Positions 43,701-55,700 of a DNA stretch of 64,000 nt are shown piece by piece. The notes beneath the pieces were generated by a model. It did not search any database, had not been told where the DNA came from, and was given only the letters and a program-made list of their open reading frames with translations. Source of the DNA: Chaetorhynchus papuensis. Lineage: Eukaryota; Chordata; Aves; Passeriformes; Rhipiduridae. Both the position numbers and the translations under genes were made by a program. Location: positions 1 through 64,000 of the forward strand of contig VWYX01000828.1 of NCBI GenBank assembly GCA_013396525.1, written 5' to 3'. Position 1 is the first letter of the stretch. Every line of letters starts with the position of its first letter.

Positions 43701-46700
43701 TGCAAGCAGGAGTCTGACAAAGGTTCCACTCTGCTGGAAATTGGATTTTCAAGCTGGCATTTGCCAACGGATCTCTCCTCCCTGTCCACTTTGGCCAACA
43801 GAAATCACAGACTGCCAGCCCTCATCCCTCCCTCTCCAAAGTGCAAATCCTACCTGGAAGCATCAAGGAATGGCTTGTAGGCAATGGTCACCCACTCTTC
43901 TTTGTTGGAGGAGTACCTGGGCTCCCGTGGGGTCTCCGTTGCAGTGTCCAAGTCCACCAGGTAGTGGCATTTGGAAATGTCAATCTGCAGGAAGACAAGA
44001 CATTCCTGGGGTTCATTTCCTGCAGTTCTGGTTGTCTGAGTTCATTCACAGCAATGAAAAGAGGGTTACATTTCTAGCAACAGGTGAAATGCTTCCTGCA
44101 GGACACAGGTAACAGGATTTGAACGTTTTCAAGCAAAACCTTGGTGGGGGAATCCAACAGGAGACTCACGCTATGAAACCTCCCCCTTCGTGCTGGGAAT
44201 CCTTTGTCTCATCCTGCCTTACCCCCTCAAACTCTTCCTTGAGGGAGTTCAGTTCTCTCTCCCACAAAATTTTACTGCCAACTTCCTTGGCCATGCTTGA
44301 GATCCCTTTTCTGAAGCACCTTTGGGGTTTCATGTAACAATTTAGGCTGAAAACAATTTAATTAGGTGGATAGCAGATGGCTCTGTGGCATCACAACTGA
44401 GTGGCAAATGAAATTACACCACAGGAAACGCAGCTGAGGATGCTGAATCCACTTCTTGCTCTGTGTGAGAGGAACATTCCAGGCCCTGGGAGAGGTTCTG
44501 GCTCATTAGCAGAAGGACTCCCAAACCACTAACCAAGTTTTTCTGGAAGTGATGTAGAACCATTCAGAGAAAGACAAGTTGCTGCCTCAAGGATCTCACT
44601 TGTCTCATCCTAAATGCTGCCCTAAAAGGGCTGGGACTTCAAATTCCAGGTGCAAGAGAGTTTCCCTTGTATTTTCACAAGTTACAGTGAAGCCAAGCAT
44701 GATATTCTTCCTGCTCAGAGGGCCAACACAGCACCTCTGCAGTGAGCTGGGGATTTACACAAGACTTGGGTGATGCACAGACCTTGAAATGAAAGAAAGG
44801 AATGAGTCTTGGTGAATAAAGCTGCGAGGGATTTCTAAATTACATCCTCTCCTCTCCTGTTCCCCCTTCCTTTTCCTCCTCCTCCCACTCTTTCTTTATT
44901 TGATGCAACTGCTCTGCCAAGTGGAGGAGAGCTAAATTGGATCCCATCCTGACTGACAGGAGTGGGAACAGCACAGAGCTGCAGCTAAGGGCACATCTGC
45001 TGCTGCCATGGGGTCTGGATGGTGAAGAAGTGAAAAGAAAGTGCTTAAAAACCCATTTGTCTGAAGCCAGCTGCTGTTAACAGCTTTTAGGCCTGATCTG
45101 CTGCTCCTGCTTGGATGTATCTTGGTAAGAAATAACACTCCTTATCTCTTTCTTAGCAGTTTCAGAGACAAATGCACCTCCCCAGCCGGGCAAGTGCAAG
45201 GTAAGTGCTGCTCAATGTGATTAAGGAAGGAGAGATTGCAAAACAAGATCCAATCACTCTCTCCCCAGTGTCTCATAGCAACAGAAACACTGCAGTTCAC
45301 TCTTCCATTTCCAAGCAGAGCAGTAATAGATACTCACACCTGAAACAGTGAGATCTGTAGCCATTAATTGGTTTTATCCCTGGCTCAGATAATCCTCCTG
45401 AACCATTTGTTTTCTCCCCTTTAAATGACCAAGAGCCTCGTGCTATTTGGATTTATTCACTCTCACACTCCTGTCCAGTTCTTGCTAATTATTCTTCTAT
45501 TTTTTTTGTTTAATCTGAGTGTGCTTGTACTCACTAAAATTGGGGAAAGATCCTGATCTCTTGGTGTAATTAGCAGGTCAAAAGTAAGAGTTTTAACCCC
45601 GTTTAACTTCTGATTTCTGAAATCCTAGGCCCTTAAGCTTGCATGAGAAATAACAAAGTTGTAGGGTGACATTAAGGAACAAGCATGAAACAAAAGTGTG
45701 TTTTGCTCCATTAGTCACAGGCTGTGCAGCAGCCAGCTGTCTGTGCTAAAAATAAGCCCCAGTTAAAGATTTCATAAATTAAATGCACTGCAGCAGACAG
45801 CTCCTCTCAGGTGGGAACACGCCTCCTTCCCATTTCCAGTAACTACATAATGAGCCTCAAAATAAAGAGTTTTAACTCAGAAGGTTGCCAAGATTTAACC
45901 TGTTAGTAGTTTTAAACATGCTTGCTAGCAATCATTTTAAAATATTCCTATTTGTGCACTGGTTTAGCTTAGACCAACCAGGAGATAAATCAATAATACC
46001 AATATATGTTATCTTAGCAGATTCTCACTGAAATCACTAATGCAATTAAGTTCCAAGTTAAGTTCCTCCTCCTCAGTTGCAAATATGATGAATAGTTTTA
46101 TATTTAAAAAGAAATAGAAGAGGGAAATTTCAATTCCTGCTCAGTGACAAATATTTTCTGTGGGGGACTTTGAACCACTCATTCCTGTGATCACATTAAC
46201 ACACCACACTAAACCCAAAACTGCAATAATTAGGAGTTATTACTTCTGCTGCTTCTTTTATTATCATTATGTCTTAAAATTGGCAGATGGAAGGCAAACA
46301 GAAACCACTCACAAGAATGCAGAGGGACCATTTTTGGTTTGGAACTCCCCAGGAAACAGAAACGGGGAGATCCACTGGGAGGCATTACATTAATTTAAAT
46401 TAAAGAGCGAGGTAAGGGAAAGGAATCAGCAATAAATCCTCACATATCGAGACGGCTCCTCCTTGTTCTGGTCATTCATGTCCGTGGGAATGATCTGTGT
46501 GGCCATGGGCCCCTTGGCAAAGGGTTTGGGCAGCTGGCCCCGGAATTCCGACAGGATGAACTGGAGCTGCCAACTGCAGAGAACAGGGAGAACATTTCAC
46601 ATGGAGAGCACCAAAAGCAGAACCAAGGACATCATTCCAAGGGTGGGCAGCTAAAGGAGCAGGCCCACCACAGATTCCCAGGAGCTTGTGGCCAATGTGC

Positions 46701-49700
46701 TGACAAAAACCCTTCAGAATCCTTCGGTTTGGACACTTGAACATGCTTTGGGACACTGCTCTGGTGACAGCAGAGATCCAAGGTCCTCAGGGTTACCCAC
46801 ACACATTATCACACCCCTCATTATGATGCCCCCCTCGTGATCCATCTCACCAAAGTGCACCTTTTCCATTAGAGCACTCACTTGTCTGGCAGCAGGAAGC
46901 TGCTGGGGAACCTGTGCCACTCCTTGCCCACACAGACGTTGACTGGCCTCCCCTCGGGCACCGTGTGAATGCTGGGGTCAGTGGCAATCCTGTGGAATTC
47001 TGGGTACAGGTCCAGGGGCCCGTGGTAGCCTGTGGAGGGCAGAAAGCCATAAAGAAGGTTCAAGTAAGAGGGGCATTTAATGAAAGCCTACAAAAAATTG
47101 TTTCATACATAGATTTTTAACTGATAACTCACTGAATAAATGAACTGGTCTATGCTAAAGAGTGGCTGGATTCCAAAACTCCCTCTCCTTTAGCAGTGCT
47201 TGTGCCCTACCAATTTTATTCACATTCCCCTGTCCTGTCTGTCAATGGCCACCAAAACCCCCAAAAATTACTGGTGAGGAGGGAAGGCCCTGATTCCAGA
47301 AATGTCCAATCCATCTCCATTAAGGACTCACGCACCTAACACAGGAAAATGCTTTCCAAGTGGGATTATCTATTTGCAAGTTGAAGTATCTGCTTTAACA
47401 CCAGCCAGGTTTTAGATCAGTGGAGTTGTGCTGGTGGAAGGTGAAGGGATTTTTAAGTGATGTAATTCTGGCGATCCATTCATACATATACATGGATGAA
47501 TGTATAATTAATAATTAATTAACGGTGACCGTCAGAATTCCTTCCCCTGTAGCAGCGACATCCAAACTTCCAGAGGTTCCTGATTTCTACGGGCAAAGCA
47601 GCACAACCTCTGCAGCCCTGGAGCCCAAAGGCCAGGAGAGCAGAGAGCAAATCTGAAATACCAACCTCTGAATAAGGCAACAGAGCGTGACAGTGACAAA
47701 AGGCCAAAGAGGAAGACAGTCCCCAGGGCCAGCCAGTTGGAGGACACTGTGTAGTGTTCCAGGCGGTAGCGCTGGAAGATGAAGTGGTAACATTTCTCAG
47801 GGAAGAGTAAAAAAAAAAGAGAGACAAAATAAAGTTACTCCAGCTCTGACGTGCTCAGCAATATTCTCATTTTTCATTCTCATTTACAACAGTGCATCTC
47901 CCACCAGATCTTTGGGTTTTTTTAATTCACAGCCATGAAAATGCACAGAAACTCATAGGGTTCAGTCATATTTAAGTGATAATTTGGGGTATTTCAAGAA
48001 ATTCTCAGCTCTTTTCCCTAGGAAGGCCTCTGGACCTAAAGTGCTCTCTCGAGGGCTCCAGCTTGGCTGTTCCCAGGTGAACCAGGGACACTTCTGCAGA
48101 AGTTCCCTGCACAGACACACCTCATTTTCCATGCTGGACTGAATTCCTGTCTCAGCTCCATGACCCAGATTTCCAGAGTGACCTATGGTTGTTTACCCTG
48201 CCTGCTCAAACCACAGCTTTGAAGCAGATAAAAGAACACAGAGCACATTCTGCATCCAGCTCTAAACACAAGTCACTCTGAAACTGATAAAAGAAAAATT
48301 GATAAAAGAAAAATTGATAACAGAAAAGCTCTTTAGGTTTTTTTACTTTAAAAGCCTTTCTGGGAATACCCAGCAGGAAATACATCCAGTCCTTGGCTTG
48401 GTCCCTCCCTCCTGTTCTGCAGGAGTGGTTATTCACTTCCTACCCTCGGCTGGTTTCTGTTTCTCTTGTCCTGTTTGCATTTTTCTCCTGACAGCCAAAT
48501 CCACGTGGTTTGGAGGGGAAGAGTGACAAGCTTGTCCCCCTGGTGGGCAGTCAGCCCCAGATTCTCAGCTGGATGCTCCATACTGGGCAAAACGTCATCA
48601 AACAGTGGTAAAATACGCAGGAAATGTACACGAAATTTTCCTAAAGCCATCTTTGGCAAAAATAAAAATAAATAAACATTGCCCTGTGATGTTCTGAGAG
48701 CACAGAGGAATTCTCTGTCAGAGCCATAAAATTGGTGACATCACAGAGCTGGATCCTGTGGGGATGCAAGGACTGGAACTCATCTGGGGAGTGAATGCAG
48801 ATCCAGAGTGAGAACAGCATGTGAGCAAGGGAAGGATGGGTGATTTGAGGGGTGGGCAGGAATTCCAGCAGTGCTGCACAGCAGGACAGAGGAGGACCAG
48901 CGGGATGAGGCCAAACAGCTGGAACAGGCTCCAGCAGGGACTCCTGGCTGCATTCCTGAGCCTTTTTAACAGCAGGAGATGAATAACTCTGAGCTTTGGG
49001 AAGGTTTATATCAATCTGTATTAGTGCTTTGCTCTGTGAAGTGTTTCAAGTGATGTTTACTAAACATCCAGTTTCTGGCTCTTCCAAATATTCAACGCGA
49101 TTTCCCAACATTTAAACGAGATCCCTTTTCCCTTCTTCAACCCAGTGAGGGATTCCTACTCAAACACAACACAAAATGCATTTCCTGCACACCCACACTC
49201 CTGCCCTCAGAGCTCAACAGCCAAGGAGGCACAATTCCATCAGAAGGTTACTGAACCCTCATGGAACCCCTTGGATTTCGTGTGGTTCTGGCACTACAGC
49301 ATCCCAGCTCCAGGAATCCCCACTTGGGATTGCAGAAAAACTCAAAAGTCATCACAAAATAACAGCTGGGAAATATTCTCAGCTGTCTATTAAAAACCAC
49401 TACCAGTTACCTGAAGAGCAGAGAGAGCCACAGCACCAGAGAGACAGATGAGGGGGTAGATGGGGAAGAGAAACCTCTCTTCTTTGTGGGGCTGGCTGAA
49501 GAAAATCAGGATCCAGAGGTACATGGGAGCCAGGGTCAGCCAGTAGGGACGGCCCAGATTCTGAACTGGAAGAAACAAAAACTCAGCAAAGGAGTAGTGC
49601 AAGAATTGCTTCTCTTGCACAATCCTGTCTCACACCCAAAGCCCACTCTTGAGACCCCCACACACCCTGTTCTGAGCACCCCTGTTGCTAAAATCCAGGT

Positions 49701-52700
49701 AACACGCCCAAACAGCCAGCAGGGCTTCTTCCTCAGAGGATTTTTACAGATTCCTACAATCCTGACAATTCCCACAGCCTTGGGAAGACCAAAAGCAGAA
49801 AGTAAGTGTTACTGGATCCAAGAGAGACACAAAACCCATCGAGAACTGCCAGGTCTGAACAGGCAGACAGAGGTACTGGGTTTCCTGCTGGGCATTGTAC
49901 ACACAAAGATCAGAAAGGGCCTCCTCAGGATCTCCCCTTCCCCTTCCAAATGGTTGTTTAGTGCCTGAAGTGTCCCCAGCCTTCATTGCCTCATTACAAA
50001 AATAACGCCAGGAGGGTTCTCCCAGGCGCCTTCTGCTTAACAGAGGAAATAACCGATTCAAAAATAACAACAATTACCCTGAATTTCAGCCACACTGAGG
50101 AGGGTTCTGCACTGCCTGACGATTTTCAGTCCCTTTCCGACCCCCTCACTACTCCCAACAGCAGAGTTAAGCAATTAAGCCAACGGCATTTCACAGACAA
50201 TAAGAACAAAGCACTTGGCAGAATTGCTCCTGCTGTTAAGCACAAGAACACCAAGCGAACAGCAGGAAATCTTGCATTTACAGGAGCTCCTACGGAGCTT
50301 TTACTGCTTTCTGAGAGTTTGGCACTCACAGCCAAGGAACAGATAGAAGCAAACACCCCTTAACATACATTTTCATCGAGGATTGTGTTACTGTTTGTTG
50401 TATTCAGTAAAAAGAAACAGAGAGAGCAAAGCACTGACTGGACTGATGAATGTGGAGGCTGCTGCTGCTGCCACTTGATGAATTTTCCGTAGGAAAACAA
50501 CAGAGAAGAATTTACACTTCCCCTCTGGAGTCACTTACCAAGTGTCACATGTGTAAACTGATGTCATTTTATTCAAGAAAAAGCCCAGTGTGGAGCAGGG
50601 AATATTCTGGTTCCTCCTTTTTTTTTAACTCTCAGTGTATCCACACCCAAAGGGACATTTCCCAGAGCATGGGGAGCCCGGCAGCTGAGAAACCCACAGG
50701 GCACGGGACAGTCCAGCTTCAATCCCAAAAGGTTCCTACCCATTTCCAGCTGCAGACAAGATGGGAACAACACCAGGTACAGCTTCTTTCCCCTTTAGGA
50801 TCATGGCTTGGCCCATTCCTGATGCATTAAATGTCAGAATGAGGGTTAGGAACCACACACCTTGTCAGGCTTGCTTTTGATAACACATTTTTCCTCTTGA
50901 GGTGGAGGCAAGGAACAATCCTGAACTCTAATGAGCTCTAGGAACTTTCCCAGTGCTCCAAAGCCTTTCACTGCTCCCAGTTTCACTTCCAATAAAGAAA
51001 AGCTGCTCTTTGGCAGGCAAACTCTCCTGTGCCTGGCTCTGCCAGCTGCCCTGCACTCACCATGGAATTTCTGCAGCAGACACTCCATCAGACAGGTCAG
51101 AGGCAGCACGAGCAGGGCCAGGACAAACACCACGTTGAAATTCAGAAAGCCATTGATGAAATAGAAGGACCAGGGTTCTGTACCTGAAGGGTGAGAAAAA
51201 AGGCAAAAAGAGGTTTGAAACACAAATATGAACGGATGGAACAGCAGCTTTGGACCTTCCCTGCCTCACACAGTCCACCAGAGTATCTCACACCTGCCCA
51301 AGAAATGCCATTGTCTTCCTTCTCAGAAATTATTTTTCTCGTTATTTTTCCACTGGGAGTGAAAAACAGTATCACATCTGCTGCTCATGAATCCCAGACG
51401 GCTCCCACAGCCAGCAGAATGCTGTGACACACAGCTCCCCCTGCATTCAGAAGCACAGCAAGGAAGCAGAGGTGGAACCCTGTAAAACTGAGGAATTTGA
51501 CCCCAAATTGATTCTTCCTTTCTAACTGCAGAGGAGTAACACAAAACCACACAATGTCACGTAATTCTGGAGTGAGGATGCTCGCTCTGGGTTGGCAGGA
51601 ACAGCAAATGTACCAAAAGGGATTAAGAAGGAAAGGAGTTTGCATTCCCACTTCACCCCAACAAAGACTCTGCTACTAAATGCTGGTTTTGGTCCCTCCT
51701 TAGGCTCAGCACTATTTAAATATCCCAAATTCAGCCTGTTCTGACACAAACAGGAGCCAGGCAGCTCTGCCTCCACTCTTGGGAACTGGCTGCGAGCTCT
51801 GGAGGATGTAAACTGAAAGAAACTCCAGTCCAACTGTCATTTATTTAGACTCTTTAATTCAGGATGCTTAAAGGCCTTAACAATAAGGAATGCCAGTTCC
51901 TCTCCACACATTTCCCACTCCCTCAGCGTGATTAGCTCAATCAGCCAGTAAATGACACGCGGGGGCTTTAATCACGGCACTGTTGTGACATGTGTCACAT
52001 GCCACAGCAATTTCCTGCAATCAGAGCCACTTAAATTGGGTCCGTGTTGAAATTAATCAGACAACTGAAAAGCAGCAAGGAAAAGCCGAACCCTCTGCAG
52101 CTCCTGAGGCTAAACAAGGGGAGAAGCTGCCCTGGGAATGTCACAAACACGGCACTGGAGTCACTGCGTGGCCAAGCAACTCGGGTTTATAGAGGAGACC
52201 CTGAGTTACTGGCACTGCAAGCAAACAGCAATTATAAAAATAAGTCCTACATCTTTAAATTCCAGGGACCATCCTGTCACCCTTCTGGCTGCTATGGAAA
52301 GCAAAGGAAATTCCCCCTGAATTCACCTCTCTCTGCTCTGGTCTCTGATTTGGCAGCCTGGGAGTCAGGAGTGAAGGACACTTTATGAAACAACTCCTCC
52401 ACAATCCAAATCCAGCCCAGCTAATACTGCTAATAGACAGATCAGCTGCTCTGAAGCACAGCTTTAACCAAAAAAAAGGCTGCTCGCTCACATTTTTTTG
52501 CAGTGTGACTGAATTGCCCATAAAAAATAAGCACTGGAGCCTCCCCTCCTTCTCCAATGAGGGATTTTCTTCTCTGTGAGAGGATAAAAAAAAATATAAA
52601 AAGGGGGGAAAAAAGAGAAGAGAACAGTGCACAGCAGGCAGAAAGCAGCAGGCTGGGTCACTGGTGACTCACCCATTCAGAGGCACTCAGGCTCAAAGCC

Positions 52701-55700
52701 TCCCAGGGCAAAAGGCTTTTTATTCCTGTTATCCCCACGGCTCAAGGTGAACTGAGACACAACTGCAGCGTCAAAAAGGATAACTCCACTGCAAGCAAGA
52801 AGTCCTGGCCCAGAACATCATCTCTGAAGCAGGGAGGGACACTGGAGAACTCTCTGTGCTCAGGATTAATGGGAATATGCTTCCACATAGACCAGGAGAG
52901 GAGATGGAGCTTCCTGCAAGGATCCCACATCCTAGAGCTGGCAGGTGTGGGATACAGGAGACAGACTGGTGGAAACAGTGAGAAAAGAACACCCAGGCAG
53001 CTCCTGGCACCGTGGTTCTGTGAGGAAAACCAGCTGGAAGCGCTGTCAGACACAGAGCAAGAAGATGCTTTGAACTCTGAGGTGTGTGAATGGCGCTGGG
53101 AGCAATTCTAGAACTCAGAGTCAGGAGTGAATCAAATTTACCCACGCTGCACCTTGCCCACAGGAATGGTGAGGGCAGCTCAGGCCAGAGCAGAGGAGTT
53201 GTAAAAGAGGTTTAAGATAAGGAGCCCCACCCTGGGCTGAAGGCTGAGTGCAGGAACTGCAGCTGGCAAGCAGAAACTGAGCTGCAATCACTGGGTCATG
53301 AGTCAGCCCTCATCCTGAGCAAGTGTGATTCAGAGCTGCTACAATGAACAGTCTGCTTGCTGCATTTCATTTATTCTCACTCTGCTCAAGAACCAGGACT
53401 CCACAGAGCAAAGCGTCGCATGAACAGCTCCAGCACGTTCCACCCAAGCTGCACAAAGCTTCCCAAAGAGGGACAAAACCCTGGTCACAGATTATGACTT
53501 CTTAGAATCCCAAAGCCTCAAAATCAGGAGTGTATACACTTAACAGCTCTTTTCCCTTGGCTGTAGAAACCTCATCACTCCGGGGAAATATGAACTGCAC
53601 AGACAATATTTATGTAGAAGGAGTGTATGGCTGAAGTCAGAAGAAAAAAAAATAAATTGAACCTTGTCTCCAAAGTACTGTAGTGCTTACACTGGAGATG
53701 ATCTGGGTTGGTGACTCTGCTCCCATCATGTGAACATTGGGAAATCCCAGCTTCCAGAGCCAAGAGGGATTGGCCAGCCTTTCATCTCCCCTGGCAGTGT
53801 TATTTCTCCCCAGTGTTTTGAAGCTCTCTAAACACACAGCGCTGTCCTGGTCACACTGCACTAAAGAGCAGTTCCAGGCAGGCTCTTTTACTGGCCCGAG
53901 GATGTTGTATGAATGTCACTGTGAATAAAACTCTTCAGGACAGACTGGTCCCTGGAGGCTTCTGGAAACAACTCATGCACCAGTGTGGAAAAGGTCAGGC
54001 ACGAGCCCCTGCCAAAACCTATCAGAGGCTGGAGTTGACTTATAGAAAACTCACAGCTCCACACTTCAGAGCCTTCCTGCAGAGGCCACGAGCCGTGGCA
54101 GAGCAGCTGCTGTCCCGCTGTGCCTCAGCACAAGTGACAAACCACCACTCAGCACCACCCAGAACAACCCCTCAACTGCAGCAACAGCGCCAGCTGCCAG
54201 AGAAAGCCTTGCTGCTGCTCAGGAACAGCTCTTCTGGGCTCAAACAGAGCACAGAGATGCTGCAGGGATCCTCTGGTCTCTGCCAGCCCTTCTGAAGCCC
54301 TGCTAGAAATGGAATACCCTCCTGCTGTTCAGCTCTAGAAGTGCAGGATATGGACAGAGAGAAGTACGGATTCTGCACCATTCCTCTCTCCCAAGGTTCT
54401 GCAGCCTGACTGGGAGGAACAACAGCCAGGAACAAGATTCGGGCTGACAAACACACACGGGCCGCTTGTGCACAGACACTGAGACATCTCCTGGCAGTTT
54501 TACAGAAGCGGAAAGCGAACAAAAGCGGCACAACTCCCAGCGTGGAGAAGCCGGGCAGTGCATTCCCAGCTCGACAGAGACATCCCGTGTCCAGGAGCAG
54601 CAGCTGCAGCCTTCGGAGCTGGCAGGCTGCTTTTGCTTCAGGGCACGTCAGAAAAAGCACTGCCAATCACGGGCCACGGCAGCCAGACACCCCCGGGCTC
54701 GCCCCCTGCCCTGTTATCCCGAACTCACCGTAGAGATCAGGGCCGTGGGGGGTGAAGACATTGTACAGAACGATGTTGAGAGGTGCCACCACCAGCTTCC
54801 CATAGTAATAGCTGTCCACCACCACCAAGGGCACCTGGAAGAAAGCAGCTGTTGGTTTAAGTGCCAGCAGCTCCAGCTGATTTTCCTGAAGGAACTCATC
54901 CCTTCTGCTGCAATCCATTCCCTCTTCGTGCTGCTGCAGGCACTCACCAAAAACAGGATCAAGGACACCACACACCAGTTCAGGAAACTTTTCCACCTCT
55001 TCTTCAGGATCAACAAGTCAAAGGCAATAGGAAGCCTGAAAGAGAGACCAGCTGTCAGCTGGAGGCTTTGAGAACCCCACTGCTGCCCCTTCAAAGCCAG
55101 AGAAAGAACCACCACGTCACTGGCCTCTGCCTCCACATTCCAGTCATCCAGCTCACGTTTTACTCATATTAATGCCAGGAAATCTTCCCAACCTGAGTTC
55201 TTCAAGAGCCAAGAAGCCTGTGGCAATGATCCTGGGCTAGGCTGGCAGCTCAGCCCCTGCTGGTTTTCTCCTCCACCCCTCCATCCTCCCCATCCAGGTG
55301 AAACCCATTCCACAAAGGGCAAGAAACTGCTCCTTACCCCAGAGCTGCACTGAAGGGCCAGCCCAGCAGGGCTCCAGCAGCCACCCCCAGCACTGCCACC
55401 GAGGTCTTGTCCATGTACCAGCCTGTCATGGCAACCACCGTGGTGTACATGCAGAAACTGCTGGGGAGGAAAGCTGTGGGGCAAGGGGAGAGAGGGTTAG
55501 CACAGCTTCCCCACACTTTGCCCAACACCTGCAGCAAGTGTTTTACAGAAGCCTTACAGTGGCTGGGAAAACAGGTACGACCAGCCAGAGGGGACAGGAC
55601 ACAAAGGCAAATGGCACTGCCAAAATATCAGCCTCCTTCCTTGGAACATGAGATGTCCAAGGAAGGCAGGCCAAGAGCCTGTTTGAAAGGCACAGCAATA

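Larger units (their letters stand above)
40787..43853 (-). other. ALG9: ALG9 intron 14
   Basis: This 3-kb intron contains a short minisatellite (41829-41890), an 18-T run near 42122 and a motif-dense block at about 42240-42420 with homeodomain-type TAATTA sites and a CRE. No exon is visible. Confidence 0.8.
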
